Below are positions 7,934 through 15,840 of a stretch of 64,000 nt of DNA, one piece after another. This stretch comes from Danxiaibacter flavus (GTDB lineage Bacteria > Bacteroidota > Bacteroidia > Chitinophagales > Chitinophagaceae): contig NZ_JAULBC010000002.1 in NCBI RefSeq assembly GCF_041060425.1, forward strand, positions 744,001-808,000, given 5' to 3'. The position numbers and the translations under genes are program-made. Each line of letters opens with the position of its first letter. Positions within the stretch are counted from its first letter, which is position 1. Under the pieces are notes generated by a model. It made no database searches, was not told the DNA's origin, and saw only the letters and a list, made by a program, of their open reading frames with translations.

Positions 7934-8351
7934 ACTTTCTTCGAGCATGAAGTCAAAACCCTGGATACTGGTCCAGGGAACGATATTATTTGTCGATTAA
8001 GAATTAAAGCATCAGGCTTGATTTTGCCAATCCCAAAGGGATGAAATTATTATAGCAAAATATTTCGCACCGATCAAAACCCCGACGGGGTTAGATAAAT
8101 TGTTTACATGTTTCTATAATAATTTCATCCCTTCGGGATTGCACCATCATAACAATTAATCCGTCTTTTTTAATTCCAAACATTTACATGCCATGAGCTG
8201 AAAACAGGATGGACACAAAAGCGGGTTTCCAAGTCTATAAATCATAAGTGGGTTAATTGAATCTGGCTATCCAAATCCCAAATGAGAGAATGAACTATCG
8301 GTTAGTCGTAACAGGCTCAAAGCTGATAGCTAATAGCTGATAGCTGATAGC
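7934..8351. other. Gene-free interval with hairpins and repeat arrays
   Basis: No credible coding sequence. It contains the inverted repeat at 8028-8141, then about 175 nt of unremarkable sequence, then the AGCTGAT array that runs into the 3' end of the next gene. Confidence 0.6.
8028..8141. repeat. 28-bp inverted repeat with inner GC hairpin
   Basis: Arms 8028-8055 and 8114-8141 are reverse complements except for about one base in the GGGATGAAATTATTATAG core region. A perfect CCCCG/CGGGG hairpin (8078-8092) sits in the loop. The compact, symmetric form resembles a small non-autonomous repeat element; no transposase is nearby. Confidence 0.75.
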
Positions 8352-8361
8352 TCATTGCTCC
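8318..8361. repeat. 7-bp (AGCTGAT) array overlapping a gene end
   Basis: Tandem AGCTGAT/AGCTAAT heptamers. The array supplies the TGA stop (8352-8354) and final codons of the minus-strand CarboxypepD_reg gene. It is the inverted partner of 6732-6767. Confidence 0.8.
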
Positions 8362-9581
8362 TTATAGTCAAGAGGAAGCATTGTTCCCATTTTGTCGTGC
8401 CAGCCCCAGTACCCGGAACTCATAAGATCCTGGGAATCGTAATATGATCCATTGCTTTGAATTTTTACCGGTCTGTTATTAATAAGCGTTATGGCTGAGG
8501 TAATATAGGGATCAGCCGTAACGCCCAGCCGTCCTTCATAATAGCCTGGCTCTTCTTTTTTAGCAGGATAAGTGACCAACAAATAATCTTTAAAATCCAT
8601 CACCGCGGTTACGTCATTTTCAGCATAAGCAATTGTTTCCGCCTTAATAACTTCCGGATGGAGCACTTCAATAACGTCTTTCTGCTGCAAAACTTCTTTA
8701 TAGTATTTTAAAGTGTCAGGTGGCAACTGTTCTTCCATATCGTTTGATACCTGCTTAACGCCATGCTTATCAACAACTACGCGAATATAAAAGTCCTGCA
8801 CGGCGCGGACACGTTGCTTTTCCAGGTTAGGCAGTTTTTCAAGGCGGCGCATTTCAAATCCAAATTCCGGCACTTTATTTCTGTACATGGCGCGCATAAA
8901 CTGAAGCATGGAACCATAATAAGCATTGGACCTGTTCGCTTTCCATTTTTTTATCTTGGCTTTTCCTCCTTTCATTTCTGTAAAGAGTGGATAGCCGGCA
9001 TACAAAACATATCCTGATTTAAAATCTGATGAAAACTTTATCAAATCATATCTTATCGTATAACCCAGTGATCTGTTTTCAATGATCAAAGGCTCCATCG
9101 CATATGCTGTAAGCTGATCCTTTTGTTTAAAATACCTGAAACGAACTGCTTTATAGTTTTTAATGGTGCAGCCTTTTGCAATATCGGAGGTACCAATAAA
9201 ATTTTCGAGGAATAAACGCCCCCATTTCTCCCAACCGTCTTTTTCGTATGTACCTACAACAACTTCTTCCAGTTCATTTACTTTGGGCACGAGGGAAAAA
9301 TTCTGCTGGTCAGAAACATTCATCGCAATATTTGCGGCCGTGGTTTCATATCCTACTATAGAAGCAATTAGTTCAAAATTGTTAATCGTAACCTGGTTTA
9401 TTACATATTCTCCTTTGGAATTTGTAACCGCGCCGGCAGATGTATTGGCGATGTATACACTTACACCCGATAATGGTTGCCCGGTTTGTTTATCCGTTAC
9501 TTTTCCGCTTAGTGTTTTCTGGCAAAAGCTTATGTTCCATAACAGCAAAGAATATATGAAACCAACGATTTTAAACTTCAT
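8352..9581 (-). CDS. Secreted CarboxypepD_reg-like domain protein
   Basis: 409 residues. A signal peptide (FKIVGFIYSLLLWNISFCQ) is followed by a CarboxypepD_reg-like beta-sandwich at about residues 21-105 (LSGKVTDKQTGQPLSGVSV, with NSKGEYVI). This domain is common at the N-terminus of Bacteroidota outer-membrane proteins. A long mixed C-terminal region (about 120-409) matches nothing I can name with confidence. It is probably an envelope protein of unknown function. The stop codon lies inside an AGCTGAT heptamer array, so the last residues may be repeat-derived. Confidence 0.75.
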   Translation of the reverse strand: MKFKIVGFIYSLLLWNISFCQKTLSGKVTDKQTGQPLSGVSVYIANTSAGAVTNSKGEYVINQVTINNFELIASIVGYETTAANIAMNVSDQQNFSLVPKVNELEEVVVGTYEKDGWEKWGRLFLENFIGTSDIAKGCTIKNYKAVRFRYFKQKDQLTAYAMEPLIIENRSLGYTIRYDLIKFSSDFKSGYVLYAGYPLFTEMKGGKAKIKKWKANRSNAYYGSMLQFMRAMYRNKVPEFGFEMRRLEKLPNLEKQRVRAVQDFYIRVVVDKHGVKQVSNDMEEQLPPDTLKYYKEVLQQKDVIEVLHPEVIKAETIAYAENDVTAVMDFKDYLLVTYPAKKEEPGYYEGRLGVTADPYITSAITLINNRPVKIQSNGSYYDSQDLMSSGYWGWHDKMGTMLPLDYKEQ

Positions 9582-9633
9582 TTGCCGAATATAATTATTT
9601 ATAACTAAAAACTTAGTTATTCGGGAAATAAAT

Positions 9634-9663
9634 AAACCGGTCGTGGTGACCGGTTTACTTTTT
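9634..9663 (-). terminator. Hairpin terminator downstream of lysC
   Basis: Stem AAACCGGTC / GACCGGTTT with a 5-nt loop, flanked by T-rich sequence on both strands. Could serve lysC on the minus strand. An almost identical hairpin follows ssb (12785-12810). Confidence 0.6.
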
Positions 9664-9674
9664 ATCGTCTAGAG

Positions 9675-9829
9675 CAAAGTCAAAATTAAAAAGTAAAAAT
9701 TCAAAATTTCTAATCTTAATCTTCCTAACTATTTCCAAAACGTCAAACGCTTATCCTTCGCTCCAATTAACGTATTACGTATAACGTACAACTTATAACC
9801 TCTTCGCTCCTCTTTTTACTTTTGAATTA
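9675..9829. repeat. Nested arrays after lysC: AAAAGTA pair enclosing ACGTATT words
   Basis: An AAAAGTA-type heptamer arm (9675-9708) has an inverted partner (9812-9829) that includes the lysC stop codon. Between them lies an ACGTATT/ACGTATA heptamer array (9765-9799), the same word family as 11427-11456 and 58493-58639. Confidence 0.75.
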
Positions 9830-11146
9830 CAATCCAAACACACCACTATTAATTTTCTGCAGCATTTCCTTCTTATGGCTTGCAGGAACCAAAAGCGAAA
9901 TATTGTGCCTGCTTCCGCCGTAGCTTACCATCCTTACAGGAACACCTTTGATGGCATCAAATAATTTCATCAGCACATCCTGTGTTTCTGCGATTTCATT
10001 TCCTACAATGGAAACTATTGTCTGATCAGTATCCACTTCAACATTGCCAAATGGTTCTAATTCTTTAACAATAGCATCGAGGTGTGCTGCATTATCTATT
10101 GTTACAGATACAGCCACTTCAGAAGTTGTGATCATATCTATTGGCGTGCGGTATTTTTCAAACACTTCAAACACTTTTCTCAAAAAGCCATAAGCCAGCA
10201 ACATGCGGCTGCTCTTGATGTTGATAGCAATAATGCCATCTTTTGCAGCAACTGCTTTAACACCTACGCTTTTTGCATCCTGCTCAATAGTTGTACCTTT
10301 TGCTTCAGGCTGCATGGTGTTTAATAATTTCACCGGCACTTTAGTTTGTTGTGCGGGCCAGATACATGTAGGATGCAGGATCTTCGCGCCGAAGTAAGCC
10401 AATTCTGCAGCTTCATCAAAACTCAGGGTTTCGATGGGTTTTGTTTTATCAACTACACGGGGATCGTTGTTGTGCATGCCATCAATATCTGTCCATATTT
10501 CACAAACAGATCCGTGAATTGCTGCAGCAACAAGTGAAGCTGTGTAATCACTACCACCACGTTTCAGGTTGTCAACTTCTCCCCTTGAATTGCGGCAGAT
10601 GTAGCCCTGCGTGATAAATAATTTCTTTGCTGCATTTTGCTTTAATAAAGCAGAAAGCTTGCCGCTGATGACTGACAACTGCGGCTCTTCATTTGCATCT
10701 ATGCTCATGAACTCCAACGCAGGCAATAGCAGGTGATCAATTTTATTTTCTTCCAGGTAAACAGAGAACAGCTTGGTGCTCATTAATTCACCCTGGGCAA
10801 GAATATCTTTATTCAGCGCATCGCTGAAAGAGATCTTTAAAATGATATTCAGGAATTCAAAATGTTCTGTAACAACTTCATTAGCCTTTGCACGTGATTC
10901 TTCAGAACTAACAAGATCTAATACAAAATTGCGGTAGTGAGCCTCAAGCTCATCGATCTTTCGTTTGGCTTCGTCACGTTGCTGGTTAGCTAAACTGTCA
11001 CTAATGGAAACCAGGGCATTAGTGGTTCCGCTTAAAGCGCTCAGCACAACAATTGTTGGCTCATCATCTTTTGTGATGAGTTGTGCTACCTGTCGCATAC
11101 GTTCCGGCTTACCAACGCTGGTGCCGCCAAACTTCATTACTTTCAT
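9827..11146 (-). CDS. lysC: Aspartate kinase (monofunctional)
   Basis: 439 residues. It phosphorylates L-aspartate, the first step toward lysine/diaminopimelate, threonine and methionine. The N-terminal kinase domain shows KFGGTSVGKPERM (residues 4-16), FITQGYICRNSRGEVDNLKRGGSDY-type substrate segments and the conserved DIDGM. Two C-terminal ACT domains (about residues 300-439) indicate feedback control by amino acids. It has no homoserine dehydrogenase domain. The TAA is embedded in an AAAAGTA array. A promoter is visible 49 nt upstream. Confidence 0.95.
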   Translation of the reverse strand: MKVMKFGGTSVGKPERMRQVAQLITKDDEPTIVVLSALSGTTNALVSISDSLANQQRDEAKRKIDELEAHYRNFVLDLVSSEESRAKANEVVTEHFEFLNIILKISFSDALNKDILAQGELMSTKLFSVYLEENKIDHLLLPALEFMSIDANEEPQLSVISGKLSALLKQNAAKKLFITQGYICRNSRGEVDNLKRGGSDYTASLVAAAIHGSVCEIWTDIDGMHNNDPRVVDKTKPIETLSFDEAAELAYFGAKILHPTCIWPAQQTKVPVKLLNTMQPEAKGTTIEQDAKSVGVKAVAAKDGIIAINIKSSRMLLAYGFLRKVFEVFEKYRTPIDMITTSEVAVSVTIDNAAHLDAIVKELEPFGNVEVDTDQTIVSIVGNEIAETQDVLMKLFDAIKGVPVRMVSYGGSRHNISLLVPASHKKEMLQKINSGVFGL

Positions 11147-11194
11147 AATACAAGCCTCTAAAGGCGTTTTGGGATGTTATAATTTTTTGAGCCG

Positions 11195-11202
11195 CAAAAA
11201 TA
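11195..11202 (-). promoter_or_regulatory. -7 promoter element of lysC
   Basis: The minus strand reads TATTTTTG, an exact TAnnTTTG match, about 50 nt before the lysC ATG. The CACGGAGG array begins immediately upstream of it, where the -33 element should lie. Confidence 0.5.
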
Positions 11203-11214
11203 TAGGATTTTTTT

Positions 11215-11400
11215 TGAAACACGGAGGCGGGAAAACCACGGAGGCACGGCGACACAGGGAAACACGAAGATTTTTTGCCACAAAGGCGCTAAGGCGCAAA
11301 GAAGCACAAAGGTTTTGAAACACGGTGGCACGGTGGCACAGGGAAACGCGAAGGCTCATTTTGAAACACGAAGACACGGAGGAAGCGAAGGAGCACAAAG
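11215..11400. repeat. 8-bp (CACGGAGG) degenerate array, three ~60-bp higher-order units
   Basis: Three successive blocks each start TTTTGAAACACG and continue as 8-bp words (CACGGAGG, CACGGCGA, CACAGGGA). The same words occur as inverted pairs at 19931-20109, 35878-36035, 46360-46443 and 62089-62296. Here no inverted mate is present. Confidence 0.8.
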
Positions 11401-11424
11401 AAGCCCGCTTACTTACACGGGCTT
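11401..11424 (-). terminator. Putative hairpin downstream of Ldh2-type gene
   Basis: Stem AAGCCCG / CGGGCTT with a 10-nt loop, followed on the minus strand by a weak CTTTG tail. It could serve the dehydrogenase gene about 90 nt upstream. Confidence 0.4.
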
Positions 11425-11426
11425 AA

Positions 11427-11521
11427 ACGTAAAACGTATAACGTAAAACTTACAACCAGCCACACATCAGTTCTAAGCTTTAGGCTTTGGGCTTTAAGCT
11501 TTGGCCTATGGGCTTTAAGCC
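11427..11521. repeat. ACGTATA array followed by GCTTTGG heptamer array
   Basis: ACGTAAAACGTATAACG words (11427-11456) are followed by a 7-bp periodic array of GCTTTAG/GCTTTGG/GCTTTAA units (11474-11521). The latter includes the TAA stop of the dehydrogenase gene (11515-11517). Confidence 0.75.
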
Positions 11522-12591
11522 TTCAGCTCTATCCCCCACTTCTCGCCTACCAACTTCAATTCATCTACAACACTGTCTACCAAAGGAATGCCTTTTTTTA
11601 TGCGGACTTCCTCCATTTCCCGTTCAGGATCGCCGGGGATCAATACTTTATCGTGACCGCTGGCGGGCTTTGCGTTTCTGAATCGACCAATCCAATTGTC
11701 CATATGGCTTTTAAATTCATCTGCGGGCCTGAATGCATCTACGCGCATGGCCCCGAAGAAATGTCCCAAACCTTCGCCCGGCATATTTTCCGGCATGGGG
11801 ACATAAGCCGGGAACGGTGGCGCCCAGGGACCATAACTGGCACCGCTTAATACGGCAGAAAATATATCTACAATGCTACCTAAAGCGTATCCTTTATGAG
11901 AACCGTGCTCTCTGTCGCTACCCAAAGGCAGCAATGCACCACCCTGCTTTAATTCGTTTGCGTTTGTGGATGGCTCGCCGGATTTATCCTGCACCCAACC
12001 CAATGGAGCATCTGCATTTTTACGCTGTAATATTTCAAGCTTACCGTTGGCTGCAGTTGTTGTTGCAAAATCTGCAACAAACGGCGGCTGTTGATTTGCC
12101 GGGATAGCAACAGCAATGGGATTGGTTCCCAGCATTCTTTCAACACTGAAAGTGGGCGCCACCAACGCACTGGCATTTGTCATGGCCATACCAATCATGT
12201 CATGTTGCAGAGCCTGCATGGCGTGATATCCGGCAATTCCAAAATGATTACTGTTCTTCACGCTCACCCAACCCGTACCTGCAATCTTTGCTTTGTCAAT
12301 AGCCACCTGCATAGCAAATGGCGCTACTACGAGCCCGAGACCTTTATCTCCATCAACAACTGCCGTAGAAGGAGTTTCATGCACTATCTTAATATCAGGA
12401 GTTGCATTTACACGACCCGCTTCCCACAGACGAACATACCCTGTAAGTCTTGCCACACCATGGCTGTCAATTCCTCTTATATCTGCTGACAGTAACACTT
12501 TTGTCGCAATGGTCGCGTGTTTATCAGAACAACCTATCGCTTTAAAAACTGCATATGTAAAATCAAACAACCGATCGTAAGCTATAATCAC
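11515..12591 (-). CDS. Ldh family oxidoreductase (malate/L-sulfolactate dehydrogenase type)
   Basis: 358 residues of the Ldh2/YiaK/ComC family, NAD(P)-dependent 2-hydroxyacid dehydrogenases with a fold unlike classical lactate dehydrogenases. Family marks include ADIRGIDSHGVARL near 40-53 (catalytic His), NSNHFGIAGYHAM near 115-127, MTNASALVAP and GSDREHGSHKGYALG near 225-239. The substrate is not predictable: malate, lactate, ureidoglycolate and sulfolactate are all known. The start is a GTG at 12589-12591. The TAA is formed within a GCTTTGG heptamer array. Confidence 0.88.
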   Translation of the reverse strand: MIIAYDRLFDFTYAVFKAIGCSDKHATIATKVLLSADIRGIDSHGVARLTGYVRLWEAGRVNATPDIKIVHETPSTAVVDGDKGLGLVVAPFAMQVAIDKAKIAGTGWVSVKNSNHFGIAGYHAMQALQHDMIGMAMTNASALVAPTFSVERMLGTNPIAVAIPANQQPPFVADFATTTAANGKLEILQRKNADAPLGWVQDKSGEPSTNANELKQGGALLPLGSDREHGSHKGYALGSIVDIFSAVLSGASYGPWAPPFPAYVPMPENMPGEGLGHFFGAMRVDAFRPADEFKSHMDNWIGRFRNAKPASGHDKVLIPGDPEREMEEVRIKKGIPLVDSVVDELKLVGEKWGIELKA

Positions 12592-12625
12592 TTCAACACA
12601 TTTTTAGTGGAACGCAAGATAGGAT

Positions 12626-12934
12626 TAAGTCAAAAGTAAAAAGTAAAAAATCCCCGCCTGACCAGTCGGGCAGGAAAAACAATGGCAGTCAGTCCTACTA
12701 TTATCTCACATCAATAGAGGGCTTATTATTTGCGCAATTCTTGCTCTAATTAAAATATAACCCCTTTTTATTCAGCAATGCGCACAAAAAAACCGGTCAT
12801 GTGACCGGTTAAACTAGTGTCATGTCAACAGTAAATTGTTCAAGCTGATTAAAAAACAATCAACAGGATTGCATTTGATCGTTTTCCTGCCCGACTGGTC
12901 AGGCGGGGAATTTTGACTTTTTACTTTTGACTTA
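12626..12934. repeat. 53-bp inverted repeat joining AAAAGTA words and GC palindrome
   Basis: Arms 12626-12678 and 12882-12934 are reverse complements with only about two mismatches. Each arm joins an AAAAGTA heptamer stretch to a GC-rich palindrome (CCTGCCCGACTGGTCAGG core) that can itself form a hairpin. The 203-nt loop carries the ssb terminator. There is no clear target-site duplication. Confidence 0.85.
12785..12810 (-). terminator. ssb intrinsic terminator
   Basis: Perfect 9-bp stem AACCGGTCA / TGACCGGTT followed on the minus strand by an uninterrupted T tract of eight. Confidence 0.85.
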
Positions 12935-12951
12935 ACACCAACGTTCTATAT

Positions 12952-13392
12952 TTAGAATGGAAGATCGTCTGCAGGTTCATTCAGCTGGCTGGATGACGGT
13001 GGTGCCGAAACATGCTGCGGAGCCGCACTGTACGAGGGACCAGAATTATAAGAAGAACCACCTTCACCATCAGAAGACCTTGTTCCTAACAACTGAACGT
13101 TAGATATTCTCAGGCTCAGGGAAGCGCCCTGTCTGCCATCCTGTGTGCTGTATGTTCTGATATCAGGTGCACCCTCCACATATACTTGTGTGCCTTTTTT
13201 AAGATAAGGGGCAATGGCTGTTCTGTCAGTCCAGTAAGCACATTCTACCCAAATTGTTTTATCTTTTTGGTTACCCTGGGCGTCTCTGAATTTTTCTGTA
13301 TGAGCCACGCTGAAATTGATTACACTTTTGCCGTTCACATTATTCACCACGCAGTCCTTTCCAAGATTTCCAATTACTTGCAGTTTTATCAT
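12952..13392 (-). CDS. ssb: Single-stranded DNA-binding protein
   Basis: 146 residues. The OB fold occupies about residues 1-105 (MIKLQVIGNLGKDC, FSVAHTEKFRD, TIWVECAYW). A Gly/Ser/Pro-rich linker follows, and the acidic tip DDLPF recruits partner proteins. The open frame starts two codons earlier at a TTG, but the ATG at 13390-13392 gives the conserved N-terminus and lies about 25 nt downstream of a good -7 element. It has its own terminator and promoter, so it is likely monocistronic. Confidence 0.95.
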   Translation of the reverse strand: MIKLQVIGNLGKDCVVNNVNGKSVINFSVAHTEKFRDAQGNQKDKTIWVECAYWTDRTAIAPYLKKGTQVYVEGAPDIRTYSTQDGRQGASLSLRISNVQLLGTRSSDGEGGSSYNSGPSYSAAPQHVSAPPSSSQLNEPADDLPF

Positions 13393-13419
13393 ATTCAAAT
13401 TTTTTACACTGTAATGTTA

Positions 13420-13427
13420 CAAATAAA
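13420..13427 (-). promoter_or_regulatory. -7 promoter element of ssb
   Basis: The minus strand reads TTTATTTG, seven of eight to TAnnTTTG, about 28 nt before the ssb ATG. Confidence 0.45.
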
Positions 13428-13625
13428 GACAATTAATTTCACAATATAAAGAAACTATTAATTTTTGCTATGACGAACTATATGAAGGTTAAAATCCCAA
13501 TAACAGCATTAAAATAATTATATGTAATTAATTGATTTTAATTAAATATAAATAATTAGTGCATTTTTTTCTTAATCCGAAAACCCACTGTCACCTTCTT
13601 AATTCCGGCTCTGGAACTTATGATC

Positions 13626-13633
13626 TATCTTTG
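13626..13633 (+). promoter_or_regulatory. -7 promoter element of mnmA
   Basis: TATCTTTG followed by CAC is a textbook Bacteroidota -7 element. It lies downstream of the first in-frame ATG at 13559, which excludes that codon and supports the ATG at 13664. Confidence 0.75.
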
Positions 13634-13663
13634 CACGAATTTTTCTCTAAAAAATCTTATAAT

Positions 13664-14767
13664 ATGAGCCGTAAAGGAAAAGTCCTGGTAGCAATGAGTG
13701 GCGGTATTGACAGTACCGTTACGGCTCTCATGCTGAATGAACAGGGCTATGAAGTTGTGGGCATTACCATGAAAACATGGGACTATGCTTCAAGCGGTGG
13801 TGGACATAAGGAAACAGGTTGCTGTAACCTCGATAGCTTTAATGATGCAAGGCAAGCCGCAGTACAACACGGGTTCCCACACTTTATTCTTGATATACGT
13901 GAAGAGTTTGGCGATTTCGTAATTGAAAACTTCGTCGATGAATACCTGGCTGGCCGTACGCCCAACCCATGCGTAATGTGCAATACGCATATTAAATGGA
14001 GAGCGTTACTAAAACGTGCCAATGCGCTTGGTTGTGATTTTATTGCGACAGGTCACTATGCCAATGTTTACCAGTCAGATAATGGCCGTTATGTGATCAG
14101 CAAAGGTTTAGACGAACTTAAAGATCAGAGTTATGTATTGTGGGGACTTGACCAGGAATTGTTGAGCAGAACAATTATGCCATTGGGCAAATACCGTAAG
14201 ACAGAGATCCGTCAAATGGCACTTGATTATGGTTATCCTGAACTGGCAAAAAAGAGCGAGAGTTATGAAATTTGTTTTGTTCCGGATAATGACTATCGCG
14301 GTTTCTTAAAACGTCGTGTTGACGGACTTGAAGAAAAAGTGAATGGCGGATGGTTTGTTGATAAAACAGGAAAGAAGTTAGGCAAACATAAAGGTTATCC
14401 ATTCTATACAATCGGTCAGCGCAAAGGACTTGAAATTGCCTTAGGCAAGCCCGCATACGTTACCAACATTAACCCTGAAACAAACACGGTTGTTTTGGGT
14501 GATGAAAGCGATCTGGAAAGCAACGACATGCAGGTAAACAAAATCAACTGGATCAAGTATGATGGTATTACCGACGGCATGGAAGCAATAACCAGGATCC
14601 GTTATAAAGACAAGGGCGCGATCAGCAATTTATATAACAATGATGGCGGGTTACGCATCCGTTTTTATGAAAATGTAAAAAGCATTGCTCCGGGCCAAAG
14701 CGCAGTATTTTATGAAGGTGACGAAGTGATTGGCGGCGGCATTATTGATTACAGATCCGTTTTATAA
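13664..14767 (+). CDS. mnmA: tRNA 2-thiouridylase
   Basis: 367 residues. It activates U34 of tRNA-Lys, -Glu and -Gln with ATP and inserts sulfur. The PP-loop AMSGGIDSTVTALML is at residues 10-24. The catalytic cysteine pair is in NPCVMCNTHIKW near 101 and in SYEICFVPDNDYRGFL near 200, and the C-terminal domain includes YTIGQRKGLEIALG. The open frame extends 35 codons upstream, but the promoter lies inside that part, so ATG 13664 is used. The TAA is followed by a TTGAAAA-type hairpin arm shared with the convergent AraC gene. Confidence 0.95.
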   Translation: MSRKGKVLVAMSGGIDSTVTALMLNEQGYEVVGITMKTWDYASSGGGHKETGCCNLDSFNDARQAAVQHGFPHFILDIREEFGDFVIENFVDEYLAGRTPNPCVMCNTHIKWRALLKRANALGCDFIATGHYANVYQSDNGRYVISKGLDELKDQSYVLWGLDQELLSRTIMPLGKYRKTEIRQMALDYGYPELAKKSESYEICFVPDNDYRGFLKRRVDGLEEKVNGGWFVDKTGKKLGKHKGYPFYTIGQRKGLEIALGKPAYVTNINPETNTVVLGDESDLESNDMQVNKINWIKYDGITDGMEAITRIRYKDKGAISNLYNNDGGLRIRFYENVKSIAPGQSAVFYEGDEVIGGGIIDYRSVL

Positions 14768-14855
14768 TGGACAATTGAAAGTTGAAAATTGACAATGAAT
14801 ACAGAAGAAAATACGCTACCATCATTTTCAATTGTCAACTTTCAATTTTCAATTA
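14768..14855. repeat. Inverted pair of 7-bp (TTGAAAA) arrays between mnmA and AraC gene
   Basis: The left arm (14768-14800) starts right after the mnmA TAA. The right arm (14822-14855) contains the AraC-gene TGA (14842-14844) and its last codons. About 33-nt arms with a 21-nt loop give a near-perfect bidirectional hairpin. Confidence 0.9.
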
Positions 14856-15675
14856 TTCCTCGCACTCCCTTTTGCTTCATATATTCCGATGGCCGTGTGC
14901 CGATTATCTTATGAAACGTATTGCTGAACGTGGGCACACTATTGTAGCCAACCATATAGGCGGTCTCATTGACTGTTCGTTTTTCTTCCAACAATAATTG
15001 CAGCGCCTTCATCATTCTTTGCAAGGTGAAGAATTGAACAAAAGACATATTTAATTCCTGCTGAAATACACGCGCTAATGTCCGTTCGCTATATCCAAAT
15101 TGCCTGGCCAGCGTTGCAAAGCGGATATCCTCATCAATGTGTTGATAGAGATAACGGACAAGTTGTAGTAATCTTTCGCTTTTCGGATAAGGCAATGAAA
15201 GCGGTAAACTATAACTACTTATCTCAGGCAATATTGCTTTGATGGAATGAATGAAACTATACGCCACATCGTTTTCCGGCGGAATTTGTCCATGCCAGCG
15301 TCGCGTAAAAAAAAGCATTTCGAGCAGCAGATCATTGACCGGGTAAATGGCAATCTGCCTGTAAAAATCAGCCTCTTTTTCCGGCGGTGGAAAATACAGG
15401 TTACGCATCATTACATCAGGCGAACTTGTGGTTATGCTGTGTAGTTTTCCGGGCGGGATCCACATGTAATGTCTTGCCGGCAGAAAGTAATTTTTTTCAT
15501 CTGTAGTAATATGCACAATGCCGCCCTCAGTATACAAAAATTGTCCTTTAACATGTTTATGTGTGGGAACATGATTTTCGCCGGCTGCATTTCTTCCCAC
15601 AAAATCATGATCACAATATATATTCTCCCCAATCTTGTCAACTTCTGTTAAATACCTGGTATGTGCGGGCTTCAT
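14842..15675 (-). CDS. AraC family transcriptional regulator (cupin sensor)
   Basis: 277 residues. An N-terminal cupin domain (about 20-110, HVPTHKHVKGQFLYTEGG and YMWIPPGKLHSI) precedes two AraC helix-turn-helix motifs at the C-terminus (RFATLARQFGYSERTLARVF and NETAYMVGYNSVPTFSNTF). It is divergent from the TolC-HlyD-MFS efflux operon and probably controls it in response to an effector. A frame extension starts at a TTG (15705) that overlaps the -7 element, so the ATG at 15673-15675 is the start. The final residues IIEN are encoded by a TTGAAAA repeat arm, so the natural C-terminus may have been altered by the array. Confidence 0.88.
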   Translation of the reverse strand: MKPAHTRYLTEVDKIGENIYCDHDFVGRNAAGENHVPTHKHVKGQFLYTEGGIVHITTDEKNYFLPARHYMWIPPGKLHSITTSSPDVMMRNLYFPPPEKEADFYRQIAIYPVNDLLLEMLFFTRRWHGQIPPENDVAYSFIHSIKAILPEISSYSLPLSLPYPKSERLLQLVRYLYQHIDEDIRFATLARQFGYSERTLARVFQQELNMSFVQFFTLQRMMKALQLLLEEKRTVNETAYMVGYNSVPTFSNTFHKIIGTRPSEYMKQKGVRGIIEN

Positions 15676-15702
15676 GGCAGAATTGAATAAATGTTTGACG
15701 TA

Positions 15703-15710
15703 CAAAGATA
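15703..15710 (-). promoter_or_regulatory. -7 promoter element of the AraC-family gene
   Basis: The minus strand reads TATCTTTG, an exact match, about 28 nt before the ATG at 15675. Confidence 0.75.
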
Positions 15711-15840
15711 ATTATGCCTGTGGAGAATGATGGAACTTTGTGTTGTGAAATTTACGATGATTCATGACACCATGCCCCACGTGCTCATCGCATAAGTCAC
15801 CAATCACAGCCAACTGATTGCATTTCTCAAACACTCGATT

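Larger units (their letters stand above)
11203..11514. other. Gene-free interval between lysC and Ldh2-type dehydrogenase
   Basis: Filled almost entirely by repeats: the CACGGAGG array (11215-11400), a short hairpin, an ACGTATA array (11427-11456) and a GCTTTGG array. No coding sequence is supported. Confidence 0.7.
12592..12951. other. Gene-free interval holding a large inverted repeat and ssb terminator
   Basis: 360 nt with no coding sequence. It contains the 53-bp inverted repeat (arms 12626-12678 and 12882-12934) and, in its loop, the ssb terminator at 12785-12810. Confidence 0.75.

Noticed and set aside
11177..11398. Minus-strand 73-codon frame upstream of lysC
   Set aside because: Translation of the CACGGAGG array (repeated serine/leucine/arginine words).
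13559..13663. 35-codon N-terminal extension of MnmA
   Set aside because: The promoter element at 13626-13633 lies inside it, and MnmA homology starts at 13664.
15676..15705. Upstream TTG start for the AraC-family regulator
   Set aside because: The TTG is part of the exact TATCTTTG -7 element, so it cannot be in the transcript.
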